Source of the DNA: Gammaproteobacteria bacterium
Lineage (GTDB): Bacteria > Pseudomonadota > Gammaproteobacteria > DSM-16500
Length of the DNA stretch: 64,000 nucleotides
Assembly: GCA_013816845.1 (NCBI GenBank)
Contig: JACDDU010000004.1
Span: forward strand, 186,001-250,000
Direction of reading: 5' to 3'
Positions 18,332 to 28,527 of this stretch are shown here, in pieces. The notes under the pieces are model-generated. The model worked only from the letters and a program-made list of their open reading frames with translations, had not been told where the DNA came from and made no database searches. How positions within the stretch are numbered: position 1 is the first letter of the stretch; every line of letters begins with the position of its first letter. A program made the translations under genes and the position numbers.

Positions 18332-18904
18332 TCATACTCGGTAAATATTTGGCTTGTTGATACTTTCTTGTTTTATAATTAATTCAGAACGATAATTTTC
18401 TGGGTAAACTGGTTGATCCCCTCTACTTTTTACAGATTCAGCTTGAAAGTTGAGACCAGATAATCCTCTAACATTGCCCCAATAATTTTGAGTTGCCTTG
18501 CGTTTTTCCTCAAAAAAATGATTAAAGTTAAATTCACCCGTTACTGGTGAAAAGAATTCACGCACATTATGGACCATGACTGGTCCGGATTGCACATACT
18601 GGTTTGGCCATGAAAATGCTTGAAAATCTAATTCTGGAAATTTATGCATAATATCTGCAAGAGCAATATCCGTATTTAAATCATTTAAAAAGGAAATTAA
18701 AGATTCCTCATCAGTTGCTTTATTGTGATCTTTTTCACTATATGTCAGCATCATTTGTTGTTGATGAAATTGAATTTTTAAAATGATGGCAGCTTCATCT
18801 TCGCAACCCGTGTACTGCAGATCTTCTATAACAACCCCGTCTTGGTGCGACCAAGTTTCACTAATGGCACTGTTTATCTTTTCTAGATTATTTTTTAAAT
18901 ACAT
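18332..18904 (-). CDS. Hypothetical cytoplasmic protein
   Basis: A 190-aa protein of unknown function with mixed alpha/beta character. The first 80 residues alternate strands and helices (DGVVIEDLQYTGCEDEAAII, LKIQFHQQQMMLTY) and the rest is polar and aromatic (FSWPNQYVQSGP, FNFNHFFEEKRK). There is no signal peptide, membrane segment or known motif. It lies alone, upstream of broken genes on the same strand. The length and even composition suggest a real gene. Confidence 0.6.
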   Translation of the reverse strand: MYLKNNLEKINSAISETWSHQDGVVIEDLQYTGCEDEAAIILKIQFHQQQMMLTYSEKDHNKATDEESLISFLNDLNTDIALADIMHKFPELDFQAFSWPNQYVQSGPVMVHNVREFFSPVTGEFNFNHFFEEKRKATQNYWGNVRGLSGLNFQAESVKSRGDQPVYPENYRSELIIKQESINKPNIYRV

Positions 18905-19057
18905 AAGTACATACCTATTTTTTATGATTCAAATATTTTAAGTTGAAGAAAATAATTTAATTTTTCACACAGAGTTTTTTTGTTAAACTATACTTCTATT
19001 GGGATAGCCTACGAATGAAAGCGCTACTGAACCATATGCGGTATTAAAAGTCAATAT

Positions 19058-19210
19058 TCATAAAAATTTATAAACTTTCTCTCCATCTTTTGAGAATTTC
19101 AATTTTGTTCCATTAATTAATAGCTGACCCTTCATATTAATTTTACGTGCTGGATTAGCAATATATGATTTGCTAATAATGTGACCTCATCAGAAAAAAA
19201 TCCATAATAG
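19058..19210 (-). pseudogene. C-terminal gene remnant
   Basis: On the minus strand a frame without a start reads IANPARKINMKGQLLINGTK then LKFSKDGEKVYKFL and a stop at 19058-19060, preceded by two in-frame TGA codons. A neighbouring frame continues the sense upstream (LHYYGFFSDE). This is consistent with the tail of a frameshifted gene; the family is not recognisable. Confidence 0.3.
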
Positions 19211-19230
19211 TGGAGAGTGCCCCTTTTCCA

Positions 19231-19573
19231 TTAGTTTATAAAGCGCACATTCTTTTTATTTTGTTTATTGATCTCGTATAATAAAAAATCTTCGCCTTCA
19301 GATGTAACATTTTTTACATATCGCATGCCTACTTTCTCTAAAATATGCTGAGGCTTTTTGTTATCGGTGGTGGTAAGTGCGATTAAATTTATTGACACTT
19401 AAATTTTTAAAACCCCAATCAATAAGGGCTGTGACAAGCTCAGTGGCGAATCCATTGTTCCAATGAGGTTTATGTAATACAAGCCCCATCTCAATATCGG
19501 GTTCTGTATTATCAGTATAGAAATAATAAAAAAGGCCGGCTCGTCCTATAAATTTTTGGTTATCTTTTAACAT
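19231..19573 (-). pseudogene. GNAT acetyltransferase, truncated and frameshifted
   Basis: The visible part starts in mid-domain: NQKFIGRAGLFYY, then EMGLVLHKPHWNNGFATEL, the acetyl-CoA-binding region of RimJ/RimL-type N-acetyltransferases. The frame ends at 19361-19363, but another frame continues as IALTTTDNKKPQHILEKVGM to a TAA at 19231-19233, where the family has its KVGM/KLGF motif. The N-terminal 50-60 residues are missing, with a TGA directly before the first Met, and the remnant abuts the stop of the DUF421 gene 26 bp away. It is therefore clearly non-functional. Confidence 0.75.
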
Positions 19574-19599
19574 TCACAGCCAGTTAAATTGGAATTTAA

Positions 19600-20040
19600 T
19601 TAATAACCAATGATGGTAATATCACCATCTTTTTCTAAGATAGCATACTTGATCTGATCTAAACGCTCTAGTCCTTGTAATTTACGGCTTGACTCTAAAA
19701 TATCCGTTATATCAACCTTGACCTGATTCATTGTTTTTTTAAGTATTTTGCCATTATTTATTAATATGACGGGCATGCCGTCAATGATGCTTTCAACTTT
19801 TCTGAACTTCTGTTTTAAAAAAGAAATAAAAATATCCATTAAAACCAGCGTCATGATGATAAGCAATCCATTCGTTAGAGAATAATCAGTCCCGGTCATT
19901 GCTTGTTGTGAAGCATCACCCATAATTAGCAATAAAACAAAATCAAATGTTGTCATCTCATTTAAAGTACGATGACCAGAAATGCGCAAAACTACCATTA
20001 GAAATATATAAATAATAGCTGTCCTAAAAATTGATTCCAT
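19600..20040 (-). CDS. DUF421 (YetF/YcaP-type) membrane protein
   Basis: The product (146 aa from the preferred ATG at 20040) has three N-terminal membrane helices (TAIIYIFLMVVLRI, FVLLLIMGDASQQ, GLLIIMTLVLMDIFI) and a soluble DUF421 domain with the family pattern DGMPVILINNGKILKKTMN and a C-terminal ILEKDGDITII. It includes the conserved RISGHRTLNEMTTFDFVL segment. Role unknown; YetF-type proteins are linked to envelope or spore coat functions in other bacteria. A longer frame starts at 20088 but would overlap the upstream gene by 38 bp; ATG 20040 has GAGA upstream and leaves a 10-bp gap, so the two genes probably form an operon. Confidence 0.85.
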   Translation of the reverse strand: MESIFRTAIIYIFLMVVLRISGHRTLNEMTTFDFVLLLIMGDASQQAMTGTDYSLTNGLLIIMTLVLMDIFISFLKQKFRKVESIIDGMPVILINNGKILKKTMNQVKVDITDILESSRKLQGLERLDQIKYAILEKDGDITIIGY

Positions 20041-20050
20041 ATTTGTCGTC

Positions 20051-20578
20051 TCACGGGTAAATGAATTGGTGAATTTTAATTTTGTCATTATTTGAATTTA
20101 TTAATCCCATCTCTGCATGTGAGTGGCCAAATTCTTCTGGTTCAATTGCTAAAATAATTTGCGATGTTTGACTGTTATCTGACGCATGAAACGAATATAT
20201 AATCTTATTGTTTCGAATCTCTTCGCTGCTAGGCGTTGGGCTCAGGCTTTTTATTGAAATCTTTTTAAAAAAAGATTGATCTATCCAAAGTCGTAAATCA
20301 GAAGATTGCGTAGAATGATCCCTTGAAGGGATGATATTTATATGAAAAACATTGGTTGCCTGAAGTCTAGTAAATTTATTGTATGTGATTTGCAACGATC
20401 CTTTAACAGCTGTGGTGGGTCCTAAAATACCAGAACCAAACAAACCAAATATGCCACCAAGCAAAAGTACACTCATGATGCAGATGCCAATTTTCTGTAT
20501 TATAAAAAAAGTAGTATCTAAATGAGCAGCAGATGGTTCGATATCAAGAGTTCCAATCCTTTTAATTTCACCAGACAT
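20051..20578 (-). CDS. Single-pass membrane protein paired with DUF421
   Basis: A 175-aa protein with one membrane helix at about residues 25-48 (IGICIMSVLLLGGIFGLFGS) and a beta-rich domain after it (GSLQITYNKFTRLQAT, LRLWIDQSFFKK). It is probably anchored in the inner membrane with the beta domain in the periplasm. The gene lies 10 bp upstream of the DUF421 gene on the same strand, so the two proteins may act together. I recall small membrane proteins paired with DUF421 genes elsewhere, but I cannot confirm this family by eye. Confidence 0.7.
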   Translation of the reverse strand: MSGEIKRIGTLDIEPSAAHLDTTFFIIQKIGICIMSVLLLGGIFGLFGSGILGPTTAVKGSLQITYNKFTRLQATNVFHINIIPSRDHSTQSSDLRLWIDQSFFKKISIKSLSPTPSSEEIRNNKIIYSFHASDNSQTSQIILAIEPEEFGHSHAEMGLINSNNDKIKIHQFIYP

Positions 20579-21538
20579 CCCTGTCTCTTTATATCTAATA
20601 ATAAAGTTCTACTTTACATTGTTTTATTGGAAATGTGCAAATGAAGCGCATAATTTATTATCGATAACAATAATTATGGACATCAATAAATTACTCTGCG
20701 CAAACTATTAATAAGAACTATTTACCGTAATATTATGTAAATCATATCATTTAGGTACTTTTATTTTCGTACCTTAGCGTTTAAAGCGAATAAAGCGACA
20801 TTATCCATTCTACTTTGAGTAAAAGATCATTGAGACTTATTGAAACAGCTATCTGGATAAACTTACGTCTAATTAAGGATTTGAACTCTATAAACTATGA
20901 TGAAAGGACAAGTACAAAGTGCAGGTAAGGAAATAAGAAATGCACATGAAAGGGTGTCTTGATGATAATTTCTTAGGCGAAGATGGCAGTTCTTTAATTT
21001 TGCAAGGAGAAAGAAAGTTGTTTACTCCTCTATATGAAAATCTATTTCTTTGTTATGTACTCTTGGATGATTCTAATCGAATGGAAACGCAATTAAGCAA
21101 GTAAGGTTGGTACAAACAAGAGGTTAATGTGATACTTCGATTACTTAAAGTAGCAAGTCTTTTTTATACGCCTAATGATTTTTTAAATACATTCTATCCG
21201 TATTATTGAGACGCATCTCACGGTCTAATTCATCGCCTATAAAACCCAATACGGTCAGATGAATTTTTATGCTCACCCCGATCGATTTGTTCTTTCGTAA
21301 AAGAGGGAGATGCAGCGATCGAAGAAAATATTTTAAAACCAAAGTATAATAATTTTAAGTTCTAATTCATCCGTCGAATTGCTTGCGGCCATGAATAATT
21401 TGTTACTTTGCATTAATGTATACCTTGCCTATTTATAGTCTTGCTTCTTAGTTTTATTACTCTCTTTATATGATAGCTATTACTACTGCTTTGAAGTTCG
21501 CTACTGAAATTTTTAAAAATCAATCCATCGCAAGATGA
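20579..21538. other. Long intergenic region with one doubtful small ORF
   Basis: About 960 bp. The best candidate is a 54-codon plus-strand frame at 20940-21104 (MHMKGCLDDNFLGEDGSSLI, then LQGERKLFTPLYENLF), with balanced composition and a weak upstream AAGGAA. It may be a small gene or the remnant of a larger one. Nothing else is seen. Confidence 0.35.
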
Positions 21539-23752
21539 TCACATCGCAACAAAAGTTCCATCCCAATTTTCAGGTGGGGGAGAGACAAGATATTCTCGGA
21601 TTCTCGATAAGAAAATGGAATAGACCTTGACGTGAGGGTAGTGTTCTACCAGTTTTGAGAAAAGTGAAAATGCTACTTCCCATTCCTGAGTGTAGTAATA
21701 ATCTAGCGCTTCTTCATGCTTTTTGAGTTCTTCTATCAAGGCTTCGGCAGCTTGATCTTTTTGGCAAATTAATTCATAGATATTAATCGGTTTTCGCTTA
21801 CCTTTAACGGTGATACGGTCAAGAAAACGAAACAGAAATAAATTGTCGCTATCTGCATAAGTATTCTCACCCACAATGGCTTTGACGCGATATTTTTTTG
21901 ATAATTCTTCAAGGCGCGAAGCTAAATTGACTGCATCGCCAATGACAGTATAAGAGCGGCGAATATCCGTTCCTATTTCTCCTATGTTGACTTCCCCTGT
22001 ATTAATTCCGATGCCAATTCTTACCACTGGAAGGTTAAGCTGTTTAAATTTAGCTTGGAGCGAATGGGTTTTCTCTTGCATAGCGAGCGCTGATTCAAGC
22101 GCGTGTTGTTTATGTAGTGGATCCTCACCTGGTGCTCCCCAATAAGCCATAATCATATCACCTACATATTTATCAATTGTGCCTTTGTGTTTTAAGATAA
22201 TTTCCGTTAAGGGTGTAAACAATTGATTGAGAAAATTCTTTAACTCCATGTCATCTAAATTTTCAGCGATGTTAGTAAAGTGACGAATATCGGTAAATAA
22301 AATAGTTACCGTGCGTGCTTCACCTTCAAAGCCTAAATGATCCTGATGCTCACTTATTTTTTTCGCATACTCAGGCGGGACATATTTACTAAATGTTTTA
22401 AATAAAAAATCCAACCGGCGTGATTCGAATAAAAATCCACTGATAAGATTGATTGTCACAAGTAATAACACGGTGAGCAATGGAATTGAAAAAGAAAAAA
22501 TTAATCCCTTTGTACTCCATAACCAAAAATGGGCATAAATTAAAAAAGGGATGACGACTATAAGCGTAATAGCTAAAGAAACGGCGCGCATGAAAGGGAG
22601 AACAATGGCTAATAGAACGCCAAACAAAATGATTAAGCCGATTTCAGCGCCTTTGCTCCAGCTGGGTGTATGAGGAATAAAATTACCTAAAAGTGCGTTG
22701 GCAATATTTGCTTGAATTTCTACATTAGGAAATAAAGATTCAAAAGGCGTAGGACGCAAATCACTTAAACCTGGAAGGGATGTGCCAATGAAAATTATTT
22801 TTCCTTTTAAGGTATTGGGCGGTATACGATGATTTAAAACATCTGTTGCAGAATAATAAGGAAAGAATTTCGCATAGCCTTGGTAAGGTATAATGATCGT
22901 TCCTGATGCATCAGTATAAATATTTTTTTTATCTAAAGTAATTTTGTTAATGACTTGTTTATTTCCAATGGAAACAAATTCAGCCGCAACCGAGGTAATA
23001 TGTTGATAATTACGAACGGCTTGCAGGGCTAAGGAAAAATAAATACCATTTTTGTAAGTAGCTAGGAGCGGCGCTCTACGGATGATACCGTCGTTATCTA
23101 CAATGCCTGTAACAAAACCTGTTTGTTTAGCTGCAAGGGAAAGCTCAGGGTAGTTAGCAAGATAAGCCGTCATCGTAGGAATGACCAGCTTATCTAAATC
23201 AGCAGCATTTGCAATTTCTATTTCCGGAGGCGGTAAAAGACCCTTAAAATAATTAGCCGATTGATCAAAGATAACACCTAAAATAACATTACTTTTTGCA
23301 GCAGCTTCGGCTAGTAATTCATCGCCTTCGTGCAGATAAATAAGACGATCTAAAGCAGTAACAAGCTCAGCATCTTCGATATTTTTAGAAGGAAGTTTTT
23401 TTAAATATTCAGTTGCAGTGGTATCGGACTTTTCAGAGAAAACGATGGTGGAGGCAATGACGCTTGCACCTTGTTCATGGAGATTGTTAATCAATTCTGC
23501 AAATTTTGCGCGGGGCCAAGGCCAGGCGCCTTGTTCGACCAGTGATTTATTATCTATATCAAGGATAGCAATAGCAGTCGTTTTACCCTTCGGGGATTTA
23601 TGGGCGATTAAGGAAATTAAGCGTTGATCATAAATGAAGTTATCTACGCCCCTAATCCACTGATGCACAATCTTATTAGGCGTTGCGACCATCCATACGG
23701 ACAATCCTACCACTATTAACCCTAAAAAAATGGCATATAGTTTTTGCAGCAT
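21539..23752 (-). CDS. CHASE2-domain class III adenylate cyclase
   Basis: This membrane receptor-cyclase has 739 codons counting from a TTG; ATG at 23752 is the likelier start. After an N-terminal helix, a periplasmic CHASE2 domain spans about 30-350 (FIYDQRLISL, GAWPWPRAKF, GTSLPGLSDLRPTPFE). Three membrane helices follow (370-445), then the cyclase domain (about 480-660). Catalytic residues are present: metal-binding Asp490 (LFTDIRHFT) and Asp534, adenine-selecting Lys530 (IDKYVGDMIMAYWG), Thr604 (YTVIGDAVN), and Asn611 and Arg615. The Thr points to class IIIb. It should make cAMP in response to an unknown periplasmic signal. It is divergent from the type I substrate gene, sharing a 180-bp upstream region. 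Confidence 0.92.
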   Translation of the reverse strand: MLQKLYAIFLGLIVVGLSVWMVATPNKIVHQWIRGVDNFIYDQRLISLIAHKSPKGKTTAIAILDIDNKSLVEQGAWPWPRAKFAELINNLHEQGASVIASTIVFSEKSDTTATEYLKKLPSKNIEDAELVTALDRLIYLHEGDELLAEAAAKSNVILGVIFDQSANYFKGLLPPPEIEIANAADLDKLVIPTMTAYLANYPELSLAAKQTGFVTGIVDNDGIIRRAPLLATYKNGIYFSLALQAVRNYQHITSVAAEFVSIGNKQVINKITLDKKNIYTDASGTIIIPYQGYAKFFPYYSATDVLNHRIPPNTLKGKIIFIGTSLPGLSDLRPTPFESLFPNVEIQANIANALLGNFIPHTPSWSKGAEIGLIILFGVLLAIVLPFMRAVSLAITLIVVIPFLIYAHFWLWSTKGLIFSFSIPLLTVLLLVTINLISGFLFESRRLDFLFKTFSKYVPPEYAKKISEHQDHLGFEGEARTVTILFTDIRHFTNIAENLDDMELKNFLNQLFTPLTEIILKHKGTIDKYVGDMIMAYWGAPGEDPLHKQHALESALAMQEKTHSLQAKFKQLNLPVVRIGIGINTGEVNIGEIGTDIRRSYTVIGDAVNLASRLEELSKKYRVKAIVGENTYADSDNLFLFRFLDRITVKGKRKPINIYELICQKDQAAEALIEELKKHEEALDYYYTQEWEVAFSLFSKLVEHYPHVKVYSIFLSRIREYLVSPPPENWDGTFVAM

Positions 23753-23935
23753 TAGCAATGCCTAAAATGTCCCTATTCTTTTTAATTCTAGGCTAATCGC
23801 ATGATTAAGCAAATGAAACGCTTTAAGAAAAAAAGAAGATAATTATGGCAAAATATGTTTATTTATTGAACAGAAGTCTATACTTTAATAGAGAAGAAGA
23901 GTGCTTTTGGAGCAGCGAAGGAGTAAGCCAAGCCA

Positions 23936-26900
23936 ATGGTTAATAAGATAAAAATCGTTAATAAAGGGGAATTTGAAAATAATTCAGACAAATCATTGTC
24001 AATGGATAAGAAGATCGCGTCTGTCCAAGAATTCATTAATAATCAAAAGCTTAATCCCTCTCAATCGCAAGGGGCTGATTCAGATGTTAATCCTGTGCCT
24101 AATCGTGAGCACGGTCAAAACGTTGCGGAAGAGACGAGTGAGCAAGTTAAAAATAACAACAAAATAACGCATATTCAAGAAGTTGACCAAGAGATACCTA
24201 ATGATGAAACCGTTCAAGGGGAGACCAAGTTCATTAGCGATACCCTTGCCAGTAATCAGGAGCCTTTTGATAGTCGAATTGACTTCTCAGATAAACAATT
24301 TGACTCTTCAATGGAAGCGAAACCTCAGACAACGCCTTCTTATACATCCAGCAGTACCAACTTTAACAGTGGCCCAGAATCCTACATGATGCTTGCTGAT
24401 AATACGAAAACCAGCACTTTTTATAGCACTGAAAAAGCTGTAAGTGGAAGCAGTAGTAGTAAGATTTTACCAACTGGATATTTCGACTTAGCCAGTAACC
24501 ATCAACAATCCGCACCCTTAGAATTTGCAAGTTTGCAGAATAATTCTCCATTTCTTTTTAAACTTCAATCTGTCCCTCAAATCGCTTTTCATGCAACCGT
24601 TGCACCGGCTCAAGTGTTGTTTGGCAATGTATTTACCGGCATTATTGAGCAAGTTTCAGGGGCGATTACGGGGATTTTTACGTCGACGGAAAAACCAGTT
24701 GTTAAAACAGTTACGATTGCTGGTGGCGACCCAAATGCTTTTGATCCCACCGCGACACAACCTTTTTCCGTTCAAATCGTACCAGTCATCGAGCATGAAG
24801 CGATTGCAAGTCGTTCGAGCGCACTTTTTGGTAATAAACTAGCCCTCTCAGATGGCAATAATCATTTCTTTGTTATATCGCAGCCTGCTCTTCACGCCGT
24901 TCATGACAACGCAGTTGAAACGATTAGTCTCACGGGCAGTGCAGCAGGGATAGTGGATAATCGATACGTCATGCGAACGTCAGGGGCCAATGTCGTAACG
25001 CTTTCTAACGGGACTACAACTTCACCGGGAAGTCTTCTCCTCAATCCAGCGGCCAATTCCGTGGTCAACCCTGAACCTGGCAATTTTGATTTAACTTTTG
25101 CTCAAAATGCAGGACTCAGACTGTATGAGTCCGTCGATGTGACTTCCTCCATTTTAGCGAAAGTTAACATTCCAGCAGGGGCTGCAAATACCTACAATAT
25201 TATCAGTGGTTCAAATGTTAATATTCTGAGCATTACTGATTACTCGGCAAATTCAACGATTTCATCGCTTATTGTCGGTGAAAATCTGGGCAAAATGGGT
25301 CACTCACTCATTATTAATGCTTCTAATAATTATGCGATTATAGCTTACAGTGTCTCCCCGGGTCAGGGCTTGCTTTACATTGATAGCACCGGAAAGTTGA
25401 AAGGACTCGGTTTATTTGGTGTTCTCAGTAATTACGGGGCAGCCATTGATAAAGGTATTTATGATTACATTTCAGTGGCTGATGCTAATCATGATACAAG
25501 TAGTGATTTGCTCTTTGGTAATAACGAAGCAAATGGGGCGATGCTTCTTTATGGAACCTTTGCCCAGTTAGGCCCAAATGGGTCTCAAACGCCACTTATG
25601 CCTAAAGACTTTTCTTTAGCAAACTTACCAGCAGTGCTAAGTGCGACAACCTTTATTGTTCCTGATCATCAAGTAGGTACGGCTATCGCAACGGGGACAA
25701 CACCCATTGACGGAGGCGCTGCATTAAATGCTTTATACAATACGCAAAGCGGAGTCAATTTTGTCGGCGATACGAATGGCGATGGTCATCAAGACTTAAT
25801 CATCAGCCGTCATAGCACTGATTATGCTGACGATAGTGATTTGACTTATGTCATCTATGGTCAATCAGGAAAGTTTCCTGTGAATGTCGAAATGTTGCCC
25901 TTTGGGGATGTGCGTTTAAAAAGCGGTATAGTAGGTCAAGGTCTTGATAGCAATGGCGCTGTCGTTCAAGATGTTAAAGGGTTTACTATCACGGGTGAAA
26001 TTGCTGATCCCCGCTCAGGCGGTACCATTGTTCCTAATAGTTTTTCTGTTAAATCCATTGGTGATTTTAATGCAGATGGATTTAGTGATTTGTTTGCATT
26101 GTCTAATAACAATACCGGCTATGTTATATTTGGTCATCCTTCGCTGTTGACTGAAGGGAGTAATATCAATTTAGGAACAGCATCACCTTTTGTTTACAAG
26201 CTTTTTACCCTACCATCTGTTGCCTCTAGTACACAGGTGCCGACAATTGATGATTTTAAAGGTAGTCCTATCGATGGTGATGGGTTTAGTGATTTGTTTT
26301 TCTCCTCAGCAGTTGGCAGTACGTCGCTTACCAATCAAACTATTCCACTTGCGAAGTATATTACAGCTTTTACGAGTAACAGTGGTGTTGAGCTTGGGGG
26401 GATTTTATCAGGCGCAGTGTTGACCGATGGTAGCTTGAATGCAAATCCATTTGGATCGGCCTATGCATTTTTAACTTCACCCGGACATTATGATACAAGT
26501 CACATCATTTTAGGTCTAAATAATCAAGCAACATTAGATGGCTATAGCGGCATTGATAACATTATCGGGGGCACCGGTAATCAAACACTTTATTCTCATG
26601 GCGCAGGGACGACTCATGCAAACTTACCTGGTGTCATTGGAAGTACTTTAATCGGTGGCGATGGTAATAATATTTTTCAAATTCAAGATCCTGTATTTCA
26701 TAAAATAAGTGCAGGAACTGGATTTGATATTTTGCGTTTAAACAGTGGCGTGCTGGATTTAGCGCATTTACCTAATCCAACCGCTATTGATTTAGCTTCC
26801 CGTGCGTCACAAATTGTATTAGGGATTGAAAGAATAGAATTGGGTAATGATGCAGGACTTGTGTTGAATGCTGAAGCTATTTTAAATATGACGAGTTATA

Positions 26901-27211
26901 AAGCAGGAGCTGGTAGCTACAATGGCACTCAATTTCCTGGCGTTGCTGCGAATGGTAATCCTATCCAAGGCGCAGCGGCTTTGTTAGTAGCATCCCTAAC
27001 GGGCGGAGCAAAAGATCCTTTACACGCACCGACAGTTACGTTTGTCAATGATGCAGAACATCAATGGAACGTTACTGCAGTGAATACAACGCGATACGAC
27101 GGACAGCTTGCAACGCCTGTAACACTTACGGCAATAAGCCAAGCGTTTAATAATACAATGTCTACTGTTCTTGTCGAAGCCAATGTTAATATACAAGTAG
27201 TTAGTGGTTAA
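23936..27211 (+). CDS. Large FG-GAP / RTX-type protein, likely type I secretion substrate
   Basis: A 1091-aa protein without a Sec signal peptide. The first 130 residues are polar and disordered (rich in Asn, Gln, Glu). From about 510 to 790 there are FG-GAP/integrin-type calcium-binding repeats: VADANHDTSSD, VGDTNGDGHQDLI, IGDFNADGFSDLF, PIDGDGFSDLFF. Near 868-915, RTX-like turns follow (GYSGIDNIIGGTGNQTLY, LIGGDGNNIFQI), and the last 60 residues are the expected uncleaved secretion signal. Such proteins are exported by type I systems and fold outside with calcium, often as adhesins. A TolC/ABC/HlyD operon ends 14 bp away on the opposite strand. An AAGGAG lies 12 nt before the ATG. Confidence 0.85.
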   Translation: MVNKIKIVNKGEFENNSDKSLSMDKKIASVQEFINNQKLNPSQSQGADSDVNPVPNREHGQNVAEETSEQVKNNNKITHIQEVDQEIPNDETVQGETKFISDTLASNQEPFDSRIDFSDKQFDSSMEAKPQTTPSYTSSSTNFNSGPESYMMLADNTKTSTFYSTEKAVSGSSSSKILPTGYFDLASNHQQSAPLEFASLQNNSPFLFKLQSVPQIAFHATVAPAQVLFGNVFTGIIEQVSGAITGIFTSTEKPVVKTVTIAGGDPNAFDPTATQPFSVQIVPVIEHEAIASRSSALFGNKLALSDGNNHFFVISQPALHAVHDNAVETISLTGSAAGIVDNRYVMRTSGANVVTLSNGTTTSPGSLLLNPAANSVVNPEPGNFDLTFAQNAGLRLYESVDVTSSILAKVNIPAGAANTYNIISGSNVNILSITDYSANSTISSLIVGENLGKMGHSLIINASNNYAIIAYSVSPGQGLLYIDSTGKLKGLGLFGVLSNYGAAIDKGIYDYISVADANHDTSSDLLFGNNEANGAMLLYGTFAQLGPNGSQTPLMPKDFSLANLPAVLSATTFIVPDHQVGTAIATGTTPIDGGAALNALYNTQSGVNFVGDTNGDGHQDLIISRHSTDYADDSDLTYVIYGQSGKFPVNVEMLPFGDVRLKSGIVGQGLDSNGAVVQDVKGFTITGEIADPRSGGTIVPNSFSVKSIGDFNADGFSDLFALSNNNTGYVIFGHPSLLTEGSNINLGTASPFVYKLFTLPSVASSTQVPTIDDFKGSPIDGDGFSDLFFSSAVGSTSLTNQTIPLAKYITAFTSNSGVELGGILSGAVLTDGSLNANPFGSAYAFLTSPGHYDTSHIILGLNNQATLDGYSGIDNIIGGTGNQTLYSHGAGTTHANLPGVIGSTLIGGDGNNIFQIQDPVFHKISAGTGFDILRLNSGVLDLAHLPNPTAIDLASRASQIVLGIERIELGNDAGLVLNAEAILNMTSYKAGAGSYNGTQFPGVAANGNPIQGAAALLVASLTGGAKDPLHAPTVTFVNDAEHQWNVTAVNTTRYDGQLATPVTLTAISQAFNNTMSTVLVEANVNIQVVSG

Positions 27212-27225
27212 TCTATTTAACAAAA

Positions 27226-28527
27226 TTAAGTCTCGCGTAATGCTTCTGATTTCGCTTTCAAAATCGGTTTTAATATATAATCAGCAATGGATTTTTTACC
27301 AGTGATGATATCTACGGTTACGACCATGCCAGGGATGATAGGAAGAGGTTTGTTAGCCGGCCCTAAATAATTTTTGTTGGTTTTTATCTGGACGAGATAA
27401 AAAGTATTACCTCTTTCATCAACCACTGTATCTGCACTGACATATTCAACTTTTCCTTCAAGTCCGCCATAGATTGAATAATCATAAGCCGTGAATTTAA
27501 CAATTGCTTTTTGTGCAGGAACGATGAAGGCGATATCTTTAGGAAGAATTTTTGCTTCCACTAACAGCTTATCTTGCAAGGGGACAATTTGCATCATTTC
27601 ACCACCGGGACGAATAACCCCTCCGATGGTCGTAACGCTTATTTGTTTGACGATGCCATTAACGGGAGAGCGTACGGTCGTTCTTGTAATGCGAGCTTGT
27701 AAACCGACTATTTTTTGTTGCAAGCTTTTCAATTCATCATTCACTCGACTTAAATCAGTTAGCGCATCACGTTTAAATCGATTTTGTTCATCTTCAATCG
27801 CACCTTTCAATTCATTCACTTTTGTTTTTAAGTCTAACAATTCCATTTTGGATACAATACCTTCAGCAGCCATTGGACTAATAAGATTCAGCTTTTTTTT
27901 AGCGAGATCATAACTCTCATTAAGCGTTTGTAAACGTTCGTTAAGAACCTTTCTCCTTGACTCAAAGAGTTGTAATTCATGTTCAATCAATTCTTTTTCT
28001 GGAGCAAGGACCGCTGGGAATTCTATCTTATCGCTCCTATTTATTTCTGCTTGCAACCGTGCTGCGGCTGCCAATAAAGCGAGATAATGGTTTTGTGTAG
28101 CTAGATAATCCGCTTTAAAATCTGAAATATTTAAAACAGCAACAATTTGACCTTCTTTAACAATCTGACCTTCTTTGACCCGCAATGAAGCTAAAATTCC
28201 CCCATCCAGGCTCTGTATCACTTTAATGTAAGAAGAAGGAATGACTTTTCCCGTGCCAACTGTCACTTCATCAACAACTGCAAATTTCGCCCATAAAATG
28301 CCGAGAATAAAAAGAATGCCAATTGTATAGAGTAAATATTTAATATAGGTTGTGCGTTCTGCAAGCATGGCTTCTTTTGCATCGCCAATAAAATTGATAT
28401 CTTCATCATTGACTGGCAATTTCATTGCTTGAGGTTTAGAAAATTCGCCTTTGATGAAAACTTTAAAATCATGGATTGATTTTCTTATTTTTTCATAACA
28501 ACTTTTGAGGTAAGAAGAAATTGCCAT
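27226..28527 (-). CDS. Type I secretion membrane fusion protein (HlyD/LapC family)
   Basis: This periplasmic adaptor links the ABC exporter to TolC. The 433 aa comprise a cytosolic N-terminus (about 1-60), one membrane helix (KYLLYTIGILFILGILWA, about 64-81), a lipoyl/barrel-sandwich segment (GGILASLRVKEGQIVKEGQI), a long coiled-coil hairpin (about 150-290, with the connecting LISPMAAEGIVSK), the second lipoyl half (ARITRTTVRSPVNGIV), and a beta-barrel end (GLEGKVEYVSADTV). This is the full HlyD layout and length. Its ATG follows directly after the stop codon of the ABC gene, implying translational coupling. It is third in the tolC-ABC-hlyD operon, an order shared with lapEBC. Confidence 0.92.
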   Translation of the reverse strand: MAISSYLKSCYEKIRKSIHDFKVFIKGEFSKPQAMKLPVNDEDINFIGDAKEAMLAERTTYIKYLLYTIGILFILGILWAKFAVVDEVTVGTGKVIPSSYIKVIQSLDGGILASLRVKEGQIVKEGQIVAVLNISDFKADYLATQNHYLALLAAAARLQAEINRSDKIEFPAVLAPEKELIEHELQLFESRRKVLNERLQTLNESYDLAKKKLNLISPMAAEGIVSKMELLDLKTKVNELKGAIEDEQNRFKRDALTDLSRVNDELKSLQQKIVGLQARITRTTVRSPVNGIVKQISVTTIGGVIRPGGEMMQIVPLQDKLLVEAKILPKDIAFIVPAQKAIVKFTAYDYSIYGGLEGKVEYVSADTVVDERGNTFYLVQIKTNKNYLGPANKPLPIIPGMVVTVDIITGKKSIADYILKPILKAKSEALRET